A stretch of DNA of 64,000 nucleotides from Bacillota bacterium (GCA_023418915.1 JAEZYU010000089.1:1-64000); one strand, 5' to 3'. Counted from the stretch's first letter, positions 44,066-53,774 are shown. Program-made: numbers and translations. Notes: generated by a model not told the origin, from the letters alone.

Positions 44066-46186
44066 ATGGAAGAAGTTAATCTTGCTGCAAAATCACTGGC
44101 AGACTTGCAGTACATAGCAAAAATGATGGGCTTGAGAAGTGTTACTAAATACACAAAGGACGAGCTGATCGAGAGGATACACAAGGCTGGTACTAAGGGC
44201 GCAAAAAAAACAAAGGAAGCAGCGGAAAGTAAAGACAGCGAAAATAGCGACGGCAAGGCAACAAAGCCCAAGAGGGGAAGAAAGCCCAAGAAGGTTGACA
44301 TAAATGAAATGACAGATTCAGCCGGCGATGATACAAAAGAGAGCACAAAAACCACTTCAGCCGATGAAGCATCGGCTGATAAGGCAATCGTTGGAGAACA
44401 CGAAGAGAGTGCTATAAATAAGGATGATAAGGCTGATTCAACATCTGCAGTTGAAAAAGCTGCAACAGATAATACTGACAAAGAACAAAAAGAAGCGGCT
44501 GAAGAGCCGGTCGTATTGAGAAAGTCAAGAAGGGGCAGGCCCCGCAAAGCATCAAAGGAGTCCGAAAAACAAAGTCAGAAGGACTCAGCTAATAGTGTTC
44601 CAGGTGACACACCCAAAGAAGGCGAAGAGAAAAAGGCACCGGAAGTAGCAAAAGACACCGAAGCGGTACAAAAAAAAGAAGCCGTCTCAGAAACGGAAGC
44701 GGCCGCAGAAACCCAGCAGCGTCAGAGAAGCAGACGTTCGTCAGTTACCGGTAAAGCCGGAGAAAAAGCAGAAAAAATCGTTAAAAAGGATGAGAAGCCT
44801 GAGAACACTGTAAAGTATGCGGAGAAGAAAGAAGCGGAGAAACAACCGGCTGCTGCAGCGGAAGGTGCACAGAAAACTGAAGCTGAAAAGCAGGAGGCAC
44901 GCAAAGCGGATAATGCAAAGACTGAAAGCCAGGAGAACGTAAAAACCGCAGCTGAAGAGAGCAAATCTGATGAAAAACCCTCATATAAATCTCATGAACA
45001 GCATCAGAAGCGCGAATGGAACGGTCAGCAGGACAGACAGTACCAGAACGGCATGGAAAGGATAGAAAGCGATGATCCCGTTGAAGGTGTGCTTGAGGTA
45101 TTGCCCGACGGATACGGCTTTTTGAGAAGCGACAATTTCCTTTCCGGCACTAAGGATGTATATGTATCACCTTCACAGATCAGAAGGTTTGGGTTGAAGA
45201 CGGGAGACAAGGTAAAGGGGAAGGGAAGGATCCCCAAAGAAGGCGAGAAGTTTCAGGCATTGCTATACGTGCAGACTGTAAATGGCGACACACCGGATGT
45301 GGCGTCTAAAAGGACACCCTTTGAATATCTTACACCGATTTTTCCAAATCAGCGTATAACACTTGAAACGGAGCCGAAGGAGCTGTCAACCAGGCTGATC
45401 GACCTGATAGCTCCTATAGGAAGAGGCCAGAGAGGAATGATTGTTTCACCTCCGAAGGCTGGAAAAACCATACTACTTAAAAAAATAGCCAATGCAATCA
45501 CTACGAATTATCCTGAGATAGAGCTGATAGTGTTGCTTATCGATGAAAGGCCTGAGGAAGTAACGGATATGCAGCGTTCTATCAAGGGAGAAATAATATA
45601 TTCCACCTTCGACAAGGTGCCGGAGCATCATATAAAGGTGGCGGAAATGGTTCTGGAAAGGGCTCAGCGGCTGGTGGAGCACAAAAAGGATGTAGTAATA
45701 CTGCTTGACAGCATCACAAGGCTCGCAAGGGCGTATAACCTGACGATCCCGCCTACTGGAAGAACGCTTTCCGGAGGTCTTGACCCGGGCGCTCTCCACA
45801 GCCCTAAGAGATTCTTCGGCTCAGCCAGGAATATCGAGTTTGGAGGTAGTCTGACTATAATAGCGACTGCGCTAATCGAGACCGGAAGCCGTATGGACGA
45901 TGTAATATTTGAAGAATTCAAGGGTACGGGCAATATGGAAATACATCTAGACAGAAAAATGTCAGAGAAGCGCATATTCCCTGCCATCGACATTAACAAG
46001 TCGGGTACAAGAAGAGAAGATCTGCTGCTCAATCAGAGGGAAATGGAGAGCATCTGGGCTATCAGAAAGGCTATGAGCAACCTTGGCACATCTGATGTCA
46101 CGGAAATGATCTTAAACAGGCTTGTGCAGACCAGGGCCAATGAGGACTTCGTAAACAGCATCAATAAATCATTTATTGACAAGTAA
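44066..46186 (+). CDS. rho: Transcription termination factor Rho with long disordered insert
   Basis: 706 residues against about 420 in E. coli. Residues 1-42 are the Rho N-terminal helical domain ([16 protein letters not shown]). Residues 43-330 are a charged, low-complexity insert (K, E, A, S rich; [13 protein letters not shown] is AT-hook-like). From 337 come the RNA-binding fold ([15 protein letters not shown]) and from about 415 the hexameric ATPase, with Walker [33 protein letters not shown] and the R-loop [15 protein letters not shown]. Inserts are known in some Firmicutes and Actinobacteria and increase RNA binding. The length here is at the long end. Confidence 0.95.
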   Translation: MEEVNLAAKSLADLQYIAKMMGLRSVTKYTKDELIERIHKAGTKGAKKTKEAAESKDSENSDGKATKPKRGRKPKKVDINEMTDSAGDDTKESTKTTSADEASADKAIVGEHEESAINKDDKADSTSAVEKAATDNTDKEQKEAAEEPVVLRKSRRGRPRKASKESEKQSQKDSANSVPGDTPKEGEEKKAPEVAKDTEAVQKKEAVSETEAAAETQQRQRSRRSSVTGKAGEKAEKIVKKDEKPENTVKYAEKKEAEKQPAAAAEGAQKTEAEKQEARKADNAKTESQENVKTAAEESKSDEKPSYKSHEQHQKREWNGQQDRQYQNGMERIESDDPVEGVLEVLPDGYGFLRSDNFLSGTKDVYVSPSQIRRFGLKTGDKVKGKGRIPKEGEKFQALLYVQTVNGDTPDVASKRTPFEYLTPIFPNQRITLETEPKELSTRLIDLIAPIGRGQRGMIVSPPKAGKTILLKKIANAITTNYPEIELIVLLIDERPEEVTDMQRSIKGEIIYSTFDKVPEHHIKVAEMVLERAQRLVEHKKDVVILLDSITRLARAYNLTIPPTGRTLSGGLDPGALHSPKRFFGSARNIEFGGSLTIIATALIETGSRMDDVIFEEFKGTGNMEIHLDRKMSEKRIFPAIDINKSGTRREDLLLNQREMESIWAIRKAMSNLGTSDVTEMILNRLVQTRANEDFVNSINKSFIDK

Positions 46187-46307
46187 TACATCAGGGACAA
46201 ATAGGACTTGATTAACATGATTATATGTGTTAGAATATTTTTTGCTTGTTGCGTGAACAAAATGGCACAATCTATTTTGCAGCAGAGCGAAGGAAGGTGA
46301 ATCGACG

Positions 46308-46517
46308 ATGAAAGAAAATATCCAGCCGAAGTATGGAGAAGCGGTTTTGAAGTGTGCATGCGGAGAAACTTTTACCACAGGTTCCACGAAAAAGGATCTG
46401 CATGTTGAAATATGCTCAAAATGTCATCCGTTCTTTACCGGAAAGCAGAAGCTTATTGATACCGGCGGACGTGTTGAAAAGTTCAAGAAGAAATACGGTA
46501 TTACAGACAACGAATAA
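46308..46517 (+). CDS. rpmE: Ribosomal protein bL31, zinc-binding form
   Basis: 69 residues. [18 protein letters not shown] and [15 protein letters not shown] carry the four zinc-binding Cys, making it the C+ form rather than the zinc-independent YtiA type. It follows rho as in many Firmicutes and is ended by a strong terminator. Confidence 0.95.
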   Translation: MKENIQPKYGEAVLKCACGETFTTGSTKKDLHVEICSKCHPFFTGKQKLIDTGGRVEKFKKKYGITDNE

Positions 46518-46594
46518 GAGTGCATTGATATATTCTTGATGCAAAATCGATAGGAAATGTAATTTGAAAAACATGTGCAAAAGTGTTAAACTAA

Positions 46595-46627
46595 AGGCTG
46601 AATAAATAAGTTCAGTCTTTTTTTTAT
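46595..46627 (+). terminator. Terminator after rpmE
   Basis: AGGCTGAA (46595-46602) pairs with TTCAGTCT (46611-46618, one G-U), followed by about nine T. A second perfect-looking hairpin made of GTGATAAA...TTTATCAC follows at 46631-46658 without a T run. Confidence 0.82.
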
Positions 46628-46753
46628 CGGTGATAAAAAGAGCTTGCTCTTTATCACACGAAGGCTAAAGACTGCAGCCAGGCACGAGGCATTTTGCATG
46701 CGGCCGGAAGGGCATGTCCCTGTTATGGCGTATATGGATCAGAGGAGATTTTT

Positions 46754-47680
46754 ATGAAAAAGACGAGCATAGGAGGTCAGGCGCTGCTGGAAGGGCTCCT
46801 GATGATGGGACCGGAGAAAATTGCTATAGCGGTACGCAAGCCCGACGGAGAGATAGTTATCGATAAAAAGCCTGCGCCTAAAAAAACTCCGGTGACAAAA
46901 ATACCTTTGGTTAGAGGGTCTGTCAACCTTTTCAGGCAAATGATCGTTGGCGTGAAGGCGCTGATGTACTCTGCCGATTTTGTAGAGCTTGAGGATGAAA
47001 AAGATAAAGAACCGTCCAAATTCGATGCTTTTATAGAAAAACTGTTCAAGGATAAGGGCAAGGATGCTGTCATATACGTGTCAGTCATTTTGTCGCTGGC
47101 GTTGAGCATAGGACTGTTCATATTATTGCCCAATCTTGTGGCCAGCCTTTTCAGCCTGCAAAAGGAAGGGTCAGGTGTAATACTTTACAATCTGGTGGAA
47201 GGCCTTATAAGGATACTGATATTCTTCGCATACATTTATCTGGCTACGATGCTCAACGATATAAAAAGAGTATGGCAGTATCATGGTGCAGAGCATAAAA
47301 CGATACACTGTTATGAGCACGAAGAAGAGCTGACTGTGGAAAATGTCAGGAAATACTCCACCAAGCATCCGCGCTGCGGGACATCATTCCTCTTTCTGGT
47401 CATGGTGATCAGCATCCTCGTATTTTCATTGATGGGCTGGCATAATGCATTCATCAACGTTCTGTTAAGGCTTCTTATGATACCGGTGGTAGCAGGGGTG
47501 GCATACGAGGTGCAAAGATTTGCAGGCAGGCACACGGATTGGCTGGCAATGAGGATAGTGAGTGCACCGGGCATGCTGTTCCAGTACCTGACCACAAGAG
47601 AGCCGGATGATTCGCAGATAGAGGTTGCCATAGCTGCCATGGAAAGTGTCCTGGTGGATAATGATTCGGACAAATGGTGA
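46754..47680 (+). CDS. DUF1385 membrane protein
   Basis: 308 residues from ATG 46754 (GAGGAG site). GGQALLEGLLMMGPEKIAIAVRKPDG at the start and YHGAEHKTIHCYE, HPRCGTSFLF in the second half are the family hallmarks; four or five membrane helices. It is found between rpmE and prmC/prfA in many Clostridia, as here. His/Cys residues in the HGAEHK and RCG motifs suggest a metal site. The activity is unknown. Confidence 0.9.
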   Translation: MKKTSIGGQALLEGLLMMGPEKIAIAVRKPDGEIVIDKKPAPKKTPVTKIPLVRGSVNLFRQMIVGVKALMYSADFVELEDEKDKEPSKFDAFIEKLFKDKGKDAVIYVSVILSLALSIGLFILLPNLVASLFSLQKEGSGVILYNLVEGLIRILIFFAYIYLATMLNDIKRVWQYHGAEHKTIHCYEHEEELTVENVRKYSTKHPRCGTSFLFLVMVISILVFSLMGWHNAFINVLLRLLMIPVVAGVAYEVQRFAGRHTDWLAMRIVSAPGMLFQYLTTREPDDSQIEVAIAAMESVLVDNDSDKW

Positions 47681-47743
47681 CAGACGAACGAGTCTTTGTA
47701 AGTGATTTTAGCGGGAAGCATATATTTTTTATGGTGTAGTCTA

Positions 47744-48592
47744 ATGACCTATAATTGTGCATACAGAAAAGGAATAGAAATTTTAAGAAATGCGGGAATA
47801 GAAGCCCCGGCCAACGATGCCGGGGTTCTGCTATGCCTTGCTGCTAAATGTGACAGAACATTTATTTATGCTCATGGCGACAGAATGCTGGAGGAGGGTG
47901 TACGACAGCATTATCAGGAAATGCTGCGGAAGCGTGCACATGGATATCCGCTGCAGCATATCACAGGAGTGCAGGAATTTATGTCTCTCATATTCGAGGT
48001 CAGCCCTGATGTTCTTATCCCCAGACAGGACACAGAGCTGCTTGTTGAGGCCGTTATCGATACATGCGGAAGCGGCCGTACAGAAATACTCGATATGTGC
48101 ACGGGTTCAGGCTGTATAGCTGTCAGCCTCGCATGGCATCTGACCGGCTGCTTTGTAGTAGCAGCTGATATAATGCCGGAGGCTATTCGCATTGCTGCCA
48201 AAAATGCAAGTAAAAACGGTGTTTCCGAAAGGATCTGCTTTATTCAAAGCGATCTTTTTGCTGAAATACCAACAAAGAAATTTGATGTCATCGTATCAAA
48301 TCCACCGTATATAAGAACGAGGGATATAGATGGACTAAGGCGTGAAGTAAAGGGTTTTGAGCCTGCCGCGGCATTGGATGGCGGCATCGATGGACTTGCT
48401 TTCTATAGAGAGATCATACGGAATTCCCCCGCATATCTAAAAAACAGCGGTATGCTGGCTTTTGAAACAGGATATGATCAGGCCGGAGAAGTGGCGGCAA
48501 TGCTGACCTCAGACGGAAGATACCAGGATATCATCATACTTAAGGACCTGGCCGGGATCGACAGAGTCGTGACAGCAAGGCATGTATACTGA
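47744..48592 (+). CDS. prmC: Release factor glutamine N5-methyltransferase
   Basis: 282 residues from ATG 47744, the typical length (a longer in-frame start adds unlike residues). N-terminal helical RF-binding domain, then IPRQDTELLVE, the SAM-binding LDMCTGSGCIAVSLA and the active site SNPPYI. It methylates the GGQ glutamine of peptide release factors. prfA, which usually follows, is not in this window; the next gene is on the opposite strand. Confidence 0.93.
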   Translation: MTYNCAYRKGIEILRNAGIEAPANDAGVLLCLAAKCDRTFIYAHGDRMLEEGVRQHYQEMLRKRAHGYPLQHITGVQEFMSLIFEVSPDVLIPRQDTELLVEAVIDTCGSGRTEILDMCTGSGCIAVSLAWHLTGCFVVAADIMPEAIRIAAKNASKNGVSERICFIQSDLFAEIPTKKFDVIVSNPPYIRTRDIDGLRREVKGFEPAAALDGGIDGLAFYREIIRNSPAYLKNSGMLAFETGYDQAGEVAAMLTSDGRYQDIIILKDLAGIDRVVTARHVY

Positions 48593-48643
48593 CAACAAAA
48601 CATGAACATAAACACTTTTGTCACTGTACGGCATAATGAATAC

Positions 48644-49768
48644 TTACTTTATTTCTAGCAGTGCCATCGTGACATCATCCTGAAGATCGTCTGCACTTTT
48701 TATTCCGGCAAATATAAAAGCCGATTTCTTTATGTCAAGCAGAAGCTTTTTGGGTCTGGAATGGTTGTTGAGCAATATTTCAAGAAGCCTGTCTTCTCCG
48801 AATTGCTCGTTGGAATCGTTTCTCATCTCCAGTATACCGTCTGAATACATAAAGAATTTGTCACCGGGTGTCAGACTTATGATACCGTCCTTATAGCCGG
48901 GAGTTTTGAGCCAGTTGCTGATAGGTATCCCAGGCATCCTCAGCAGTTCGAACCTGTCATTACCGTATACGACAGGCATCACATTTAAACCTGCATTGGA
49001 GTACAGCATAGTTTTGCTGTCCAGATCGATTATTGAATAAAAAATCGTTATGTACAGATCCCTGTCCAGCTTACTCTGATTGAATTCACAGTAAAGCTCC
49101 TGTAATGCCTTGGATGGCGACAGCTCTTTCTTGTTCAGTGTGGAACGGAGAAAGACTGTCAGCAGCGAGGCTTGTACGCCGTGACCGGATACATCTGCGA
49201 TATACATGCCAAGATGAGAGTCATCTATATAGAATATATCAATAAAGTCACCGCCCAGTGACTCGCAGGGCATATATATAATCGAGAAATCCAGCCGCGG
49301 ATCGTCGAGAGGTCCGGGAAGAAGGTTGGCCTGCAGCTTTCTGGCCATTTCGACCTCGCTTTTGAGCTTCTGGTTTTGCTCGTGCATTTTATGATAAAGC
49401 TTTTTGATCTGGGTAGTCTCCCGAAGCACTTCTACAGCAGCAATCACTTTACCCTCAGCATTTCTTAGCGGCGAAGACATCACGGAAAAGGTTCTGTCGT
49501 TGATGCTTTCCTCTTTCTCCTGAGAGGTGCCGTCAAATACGGATCTTCTTGAAATACAGTTTTCACAGGGCTCGCTCCTGCCAAGCACCTCATAGCACTT
49601 TCTGCCGATGTATTGGGTGCCAAGACCTTCGGCCATAGCCCTGTTCATATAGATCACTTTGTTTTCAGTATCAACGACTCTGACCCAGTCATACATACCG
49701 TTCAGTATGTCCTCTATGAATGGTCTGCTGTTTCTCAATGTATCCGTAAAATCACCCCTGTTCAACAT
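48644..49768 (-). CDS. PAS-SpoIIE-type PP2C serine phosphatase
   Basis: 374 residues. PAS domain at about 15-125, with a cysteine motif RKCYEVLGRSEPCENC that may bind a metal or sense redox. A coiled linker (KLYHKMHEQNQKLKSEVEMARKLQANL) leads to a PP2C phosphatase (155-374) with metal-binding GGDFIDIF, YIADVSGHGV and a closing ADDLQDDVTMALLEI. Such enzymes dephosphorylate STAS-domain anti-anti-sigma factors. No partner gene lies nearby. Confidence 0.9.
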   Translation of the reverse strand: MLNRGDFTDTLRNSRPFIEDILNGMYDWVRVVDTENKVIYMNRAMAEGLGTQYIGRKCYEVLGRSEPCENCISRRSVFDGTSQEKEESINDRTFSVMSSPLRNAEGKVIAAVEVLRETTQIKKLYHKMHEQNQKLKSEVEMARKLQANLLPGPLDDPRLDFSIIYMPCESLGGDFIDIFYIDDSHLGMYIADVSGHGVQASLLTVFLRSTLNKKELSPSKALQELYCEFNQSKLDRDLYITIFYSIIDLDSKTMLYSNAGLNVMPVVYGNDRFELLRMPGIPISNWLKTPGYKDGIISLTPGDKFFMYSDGILEMRNDSNEQFGEDRLLEILLNNHSRPKKLLLDIKKSAFIFAGIKSADDLQDDVTMALLEIK

Positions 49769-49917
49769 GATATCAGATAAGAAAAGGCATGTAAATCATA
49801 TAACGAGTATACGAGAGTTTATTAAGGGAGGCGAAAGATATAAGAGAATGCTGAGAAATGTGTAATAAAAGTACACGCACTGGAAATAATATTTAAAAAA
49901 GGTTTTCAGGAGAGATA

Positions 49918-50532
49918 ATGTCAATCAGGACAGCAGAAAAGCAGCAATATATTAATGCAGGCAGTGTGGCGGCTTTCAAACACTTTACTGACCAATTGCA
50001 TTCTCGTATCAGCGGTGCATTGGAAAAAGGTTCGAAGTCGGTGGTTTTCGTCTGTATCGGCACAGACCGTTCGACCGGGGACAGCCTTGGACCACTCATA
50101 GGGTACAAAATATCGGGGCTGAGAAGCAGGAATGTATTTGTTTATGGCAATTTGGAGAGTCCTGTGCATGCCAAAAATATTGGTGATATTATGAGAAAAG
50201 TCGCTGTTGACTGTGAGAAGCCTTTTGTCATAGCAATAGATGCATGCCTTGGCAGTATGGAGCATGTAGGGCATATCGGTATCGGAGAAGGCCCGATAAA
50301 ACCAGGATCGGGTGTCAATAAGGAGCTCGCTCCTGTCGGAGATATGTTTGTTACAGGAATCGTCAATTTTGGAGGCTTCATGGATTTTCTTGTACTGCAA
50401 AACACGAGGCTGTATGTTGTTATGAAAATAGCGGACCTGATTTCTACGGGAATACGTTATGTCATATGGAGGCTGGAAAAGGACGGAGAGCTTTTTCCGG
50501 AGAGCTGGGAGGCCAGAAGAATACAGACGTGA
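49918..50532 (+). CDS. yyaC: Sporulation protein YyaC (GPR-like fold)
   Basis: 204 residues with VVFVCIGTDRSTGDSLGPLIG, a DACLGSMEHVG segment and KPGSGVNKELAPVGD, all typical of YyaC. The fold resembles the spore protease GPR. The role in sporulation is unclear. AGGAGA lies a few bases before the start. It adds to the spore gene set of the window. Confidence 0.88.
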   Translation: MSIRTAEKQQYINAGSVAAFKHFTDQLHSRISGALEKGSKSVVFVCIGTDRSTGDSLGPLIGYKISGLRSRNVFVYGNLESPVHAKNIGDIMRKVAVDCEKPFVIAIDACLGSMEHVGHIGIGEGPIKPGSGVNKELAPVGDMFVTGIVNFGGFMDFLVLQNTRLYVVMKIADLISTGIRYVIWRLEKDGELFPESWEARRIQT

Positions 50533-50642
50533 TCTTAGATCGACTGCCAAATATATCAGACATTTCGGCATTATAGCATTATAATAATATAGAATGACAA
50601 ATTGAAGCCAATGATGTCTGAATATATATGGGAGGTTTTACA

Positions 50643-51167
50643 ATGAAAAGATCAGGCAAGGTTCTGGGAGGTATACTTATTATTCTTGGTATACTGTTCC
50701 TGATGAGAAATTTTAGTATATTCGATCCCCTATGGCGCATCCTTGATCTCGGCTATATCTTGTCAAGATTCTGGCCGTCTCTGTTTCTGATAGTGCCGGG
50801 GCTGTTGTTCCACTCAAGTTATTTTTCAGGGAACAGAGGGAATCCCGGAGTGCTTGTGCCGGGAGGAATACTTCTGGTTCTTGGCATAGTGTTCCAGATA
50901 AACATGCTTTTCGGCGGGTGGCATATCACCTGGCCGCTGATAATATTCTCAGTAGCATTTGGATTATTTGAGCTCTATATTTTTGGCAACAGGGAAAAGG
51001 GTCTTCTTATTCCTATTGGGATCCTGAGCGGACTGTCGTTCATATTCTTTTTCTCGTTCTCGCTCAACATGCTATTAAGCTTCAACACGAAGCCGTTTGC
51101 GCTTCCGGTGCTGCTGATAGGCATCGGTCTGATCGTTTTATCCGGCTCCAGAAAAGGCCGCAGCTGA
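50643..51167 (+). CDS. Small membrane protein, LiaI/LiaF-type transmembrane region
   Basis: 174 residues from ATG 50643, with GGGAGG upstream. Five or so hydrophobic helices. It opens GGILIILGILFLMRNF, repeats LVPGGILLVLGIVFQ and ends LIGIGLIVLSGSRKG, like the DUF5668/LiaF transmembrane block found in cell-envelope stress proteins. No C-terminal LiaF domain follows, so the exact role is open. Confidence 0.65.
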   Translation: MKRSGKVLGGILIILGILFLMRNFSIFDPLWRILDLGYILSRFWPSLFLIVPGLLFHSSYFSGNRGNPGVLVPGGILLVLGIVFQINMLFGGWHITWPLIIFSVAFGLFELYIFGNREKGLLIPIGILSGLSFIFFFSFSLNMLLSFNTKPFALPVLLIGIGLIVLSGSRKGRS

Positions 51168-51248
51168 AGATTTTTATATTATTTCGTTTATAGATATGTT
51201 TCATGGGGAATATAGTTAAGGATCAAGTTTTTCAAAGGAGATGATATC

Positions 51249-51410
51249 ATGGACAGATATGTTTGCACTGCCTGCGGTTATGTATATGATCCTGCTGAGG
51301 GAGATCCCGATGGCGGCATTGCGCCGGGAACGCCTTTTGAAGATATCCCGGATGATTGGGTATGCCCGCTGTGTGGTGTAGGTAAGGATATGTTCGAAAA
51401 GGAACAATGA
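51249..51410 (+). CDS. Rubredoxin
   Basis: 53 residues, ATG 51249 with AAAGGAG ten bases upstream. The two iron-binding pairs are present, [16 protein letters not shown] and [13 protein letters not shown], with the spacing and length of classical rubredoxins. It is a one-electron carrier in the cytosol, used by anaerobes against oxygen and peroxide. It forms a unit of its own with a terminator 33 bases after the stop. Confidence 0.96.
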   Translation: MDRYVCTACGYVYDPAEGDPDGGIAPGTPFEDIPDDWVCPLCGVGKDMFEKEQ

Positions 51411-51443
51411 AGATGTGAAGCAAACAGGCGAAAAATTAAAAAG

Positions 51444-51476
51444 AGAATCTGTAGCAAAATGGTTACAGATTCTTTT
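51444..51476 (+). terminator. Terminator after the rubredoxin gene
   Basis: AGAATCTGTA (51444-51453) pairs perfectly with TACAGATTCT (51464-51473), followed by T residues. Confidence 0.85.
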
Positions 51477-51579
51477 GACATTTTGATAAATAAGGTTGAT
51501 TTTGTTCACTCAGCTTCCAGCAGCTCTGATCCTGTGAATAATCACAAAGGCGGCCAGTGCGGCAAGAAGCACGTTGCAG

Positions 51580-52689
51580 CTAGCAGCCAGAAGCTGCGGT
51601 TTTTTGAAGGAAAGCTTTTACAAAAACGCCGTGGTAAGGGGTAGGCTCATAGTTCCAGCTCTGTATGATGCATGGTCCCGCACTGGGGTGAAAGGCCCAT
51701 GCCGCATAGCTGTATTGATGCTTATCGATCCAGTCGAACAATGTTTTGTAATAATTCTTGAAGGTACTCTCGTCAGGCTTTTGTGGATCGTTATCATCAG
51801 GCTTGGCACCGAATTCTCCAACGATCACGGGAAATTTTTCCCCTGTTTTATCAATGAGAGCAGACCAGTTTTTGCTTTTCCATGGGTAGGGATGGGTGTC
51901 GTATGCAATGCCATTACCCTCAGGTGTATCTGTAAGCTTGTATTTATCATTGGTGGCATTGGAAAGATCAAATCCCCAATCCAAACCTCCGACTATTATC
52001 AGATTGTTTGCCTCCTGTGCTCTTATAGCATTAATGAGGGTTTGCATCCCCACAGCATTGTACCTCACATTTTTTTTTGCTCTTGTGTTGTTTTCGGTCA
52101 CATTTACATCTTCAAATACCCTGCCGCCATTCTTCCATACAGACCAGGCTATATCATAGGGTTCATTGTAAAGCCCGAACAGTACATATGGGTGATTTTT
52201 GTACTCCTTGGCGACCGATTTCCAGAAAACAAGGCTGTTGCCGTCAGGCATCTTATGCTGTCCGGTATGCTTTCCCCATTCGGTCCCTGCATTTGACCAA
52301 TGCAGGTCGAGCCATAAATATTTGCCCCGATCCTGTGCGATGGCTGCGATATCAGATATCTGTTTTCTGTATGCAGCGCCGTCGTCAGTCTGTGATGAAT
52401 GGTACCCAAACCAGAAATCCTGATTCATCGGCAGCCTCACAAGATTGGCCTCCCACCGGTCAAATGCTGCAGCGACGGCTTTCGTAACATCGCCGCTGGC
52501 AGTCATCCATTCCAGACCCGGACAGTTCATGCCGAATAACCGTACTGTTTGACCGTTGTAATCTACGATCCTGTTGCCTTCTGTATGCAGCATATCATCA
52601 GTCCCCGCCTTAGCATAAGTATTTGGTGCCACGTTCAGCAGTAACAGCATTATACATAACGTCAATATAATATATCTTGGTTTATGCAT
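51580..52689 (-). CDS. Secreted glycoside hydrolase family 5 enzyme
   Basis: 369 residues: signal peptide (1-26, ending TYAKA), then a single GH5 barrel. The acid/base Glu176 is in FGLYNEPYD and the nucleophile Glu292 in PVIVGEFGA. AYDTHPYPW and YAAWAFHPSAGPCII add subsite residues. The family cleaves beta-1,4-glucans, mannans or related polysaccharides; the exact substrate cannot be read. There is no carbohydrate-binding, dockerin or SLH module, so it is likely a free secreted enzyme. Promoter region 52690-52800 has no clear consensus. Confidence 0.92.
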   Translation of the reverse strand: MHKPRYIILTLCIMLLLLNVAPNTYAKAGTDDMLHTEGNRIVDYNGQTVRLFGMNCPGLEWMTASGDVTKAVAAAFDRWEANLVRLPMNQDFWFGYHSSQTDDGAAYRKQISDIAAIAQDRGKYLWLDLHWSNAGTEWGKHTGQHKMPDGNSLVFWKSVAKEYKNHPYVLFGLYNEPYDIAWSVWKNGGRVFEDVNVTENNTRAKKNVRYNAVGMQTLINAIRAQEANNLIIVGGLDWGFDLSNATNDKYKLTDTPEGNGIAYDTHPYPWKSKNWSALIDKTGEKFPVIVGEFGAKPDDNDPQKPDESTFKNYYKTLFDWIDKHQYSYAAWAFHPSAGPCIIQSWNYEPTPYHGVFVKAFLQKTAASGC

Positions 52690-52901
52690 TTTAACCCTTA
52701 GGTCAAATATATCTGTTCCCGGTTATAAAACGCAATTTAGCCTTTTTATGTGAATTTGGATTATGCAATCTTATGAAGGTACATAAATTATATCATACCG
52801 GAAAAATTTATCAAAGCCTCTTGTGTGCAGTGGTTTATGTCAAGTAAACGTGGGCTAATTTCTCATTCACCCTGTAGTCTGTATATTCGAACGCCGTTTA
52901 T

Positions 52902-53115
52902 CTATTCCGTTCCATATACTACATCAGTGTCTGCATTCTCATTAATGGTGACGCCTGCATTCTCATCATACTACATCAGGGTCTGTATTCTCATTAATAG
53001 TGACGCCTGCAGTCGTATGAGGAACTAAAACCACAACCACCCCATCTGTGACCCCGCTTTCCCGGACATCCTGCCTGACCTGTGAAGTGATATTTATCAT
53101 CTGATCAGATGAAGC
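52902..53115 (-). pseudogene. Remnant of yjbQ-type (UPF0047) gene with a 52-bp tandem duplication
   Basis: On the minus strand [22 protein letters not shown], then [28 protein letters not shown], follow the core of YjbQ proteins closely (usually DGxxxVFVPHTTAGxTINENADPDV). A stop follows, because a 52-bp unit (copies about 52916-52960 and 52968-53012) is duplicated out of frame. The second copy gives [14 protein letters not shown] again. The rest of the gene (about 70 codons) and the true start are missing. YjbQ has weak thiamine-phosphate synthase activity in vitro. Confidence 0.75.
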
Positions 53116-53278
53116 CGTTCAACAATATGTTCTGCTATTTGTTTTCCCTCCACTCATTTACTTCAGATAGTGTTTTGCACCGTTTTTCATAAGCTACTTT
53201 ACACTATCCCTTTTTAATTGGATCATTTGTCTTACATCAGCAGTGTTATTGTAGTCTGGCAATATGAGCTGTTTGCAA

Positions 53279-53396
53279 TGGACAAAAATTCGAGTTTGGG
53301 ACGTTTTAGTCAACATAATCTGGTATTTTACTCGTTTATTCACAAAAAATTCACCTTTATTTTGAAAAATTAGTCCCATACTTGAATTTTTGTCCA
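53279..53396. repeat. 118-bp element with 24-bp imperfect terminal inverted repeats
   Basis: TGGACAAAAATTCGAGTTTG... at 53279-53302 matches the reverse complement of 53373-53396 at 22 of 24 bases. The interior is AT-rich without a coding frame. It has the form of a small MITE or a very long hairpin. No clear target-site duplication is visible on its flanks. Confidence 0.6.
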
Positions 53397-53402
53397 GTTC
53401 GC

Positions 53403-53504
53403 TTATTGCACCTCGTTATGCGAATCATCCTTTGCCTCGTTATGACATGTATTTCATAGAAAAAATTTCGTTTGTAAAAATTTTTCTTGCATCAGCAGTG
53501 TTAT
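53403..53504 (-). repeat. Copy 5 of the dispersed palindromic repeat, inverted
   Basis: On the minus strand GCAAGAAAAATTTTTACAAACG, AAATTTTTTCTATGAA and GTCATAACGAGGC come in the same order as in copies 4 and 6. The edge CATCAGCAGTGTTAT (53490-53504) is repeated exactly at 53235-53249, so the neighbourhood has been rearranged. Confidence 0.55.
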
Positions 53505-53746
53505 CTTGTTTTTGTTGTCTTGTCAACTTCTAAACTACAGAAAAATCGTGATTGTGGGAAGACCTCTTATGAGGTTTTTCCATATCTTTGCCTACGATAA
53601 TTTTACTCTAAGTGTGCAGTGCCACGGTCTGCACATGAAAAACGCTGATGATCATTTTATTTGCAGAAACGCCAGGAGAGACTGGTTTGTTTGAGCTGAT
53701 TTGAGGCTTATTAAGCGTAAAGCAATAGACATATAGAAATATAGTA

Positions 53747-53774
53747 TTGTTTTATTGATAAATCATGATAAAAT
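53747..53774 (+). promoter_or_regulatory. Possible glnA promoter
   Basis: TTGTTT (53747-53752) and TAAAAT (53769-53774), spacer 16. No GlnR or TnrA site (TGTNAN7TNACA) was recognised nearby. Confidence 0.4.

Noticed and set aside
44047..44547. Long minus-strand frame opposite the rho insert
   Set aside because: It mirrors the low-complexity GCA/GAA-rich insert of rho, so its Ser/Leu/Phe runs are a by-product of codon use.
51495..51579. C-terminal membrane tail of the GH5 enzyme in another frame
   Set aside because: A short hydrophobic frame (LLAALAAFVIIHRI) lies after the GH5 stop, but the GH5 domain is already complete and a frameshift is not needed to explain it.
52916..53012. Two 44-base direct repeats as a regulatory or CRISPR-like array
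   Set aside because: They are a tandem duplication inside a recognisable yjbQ remnant.
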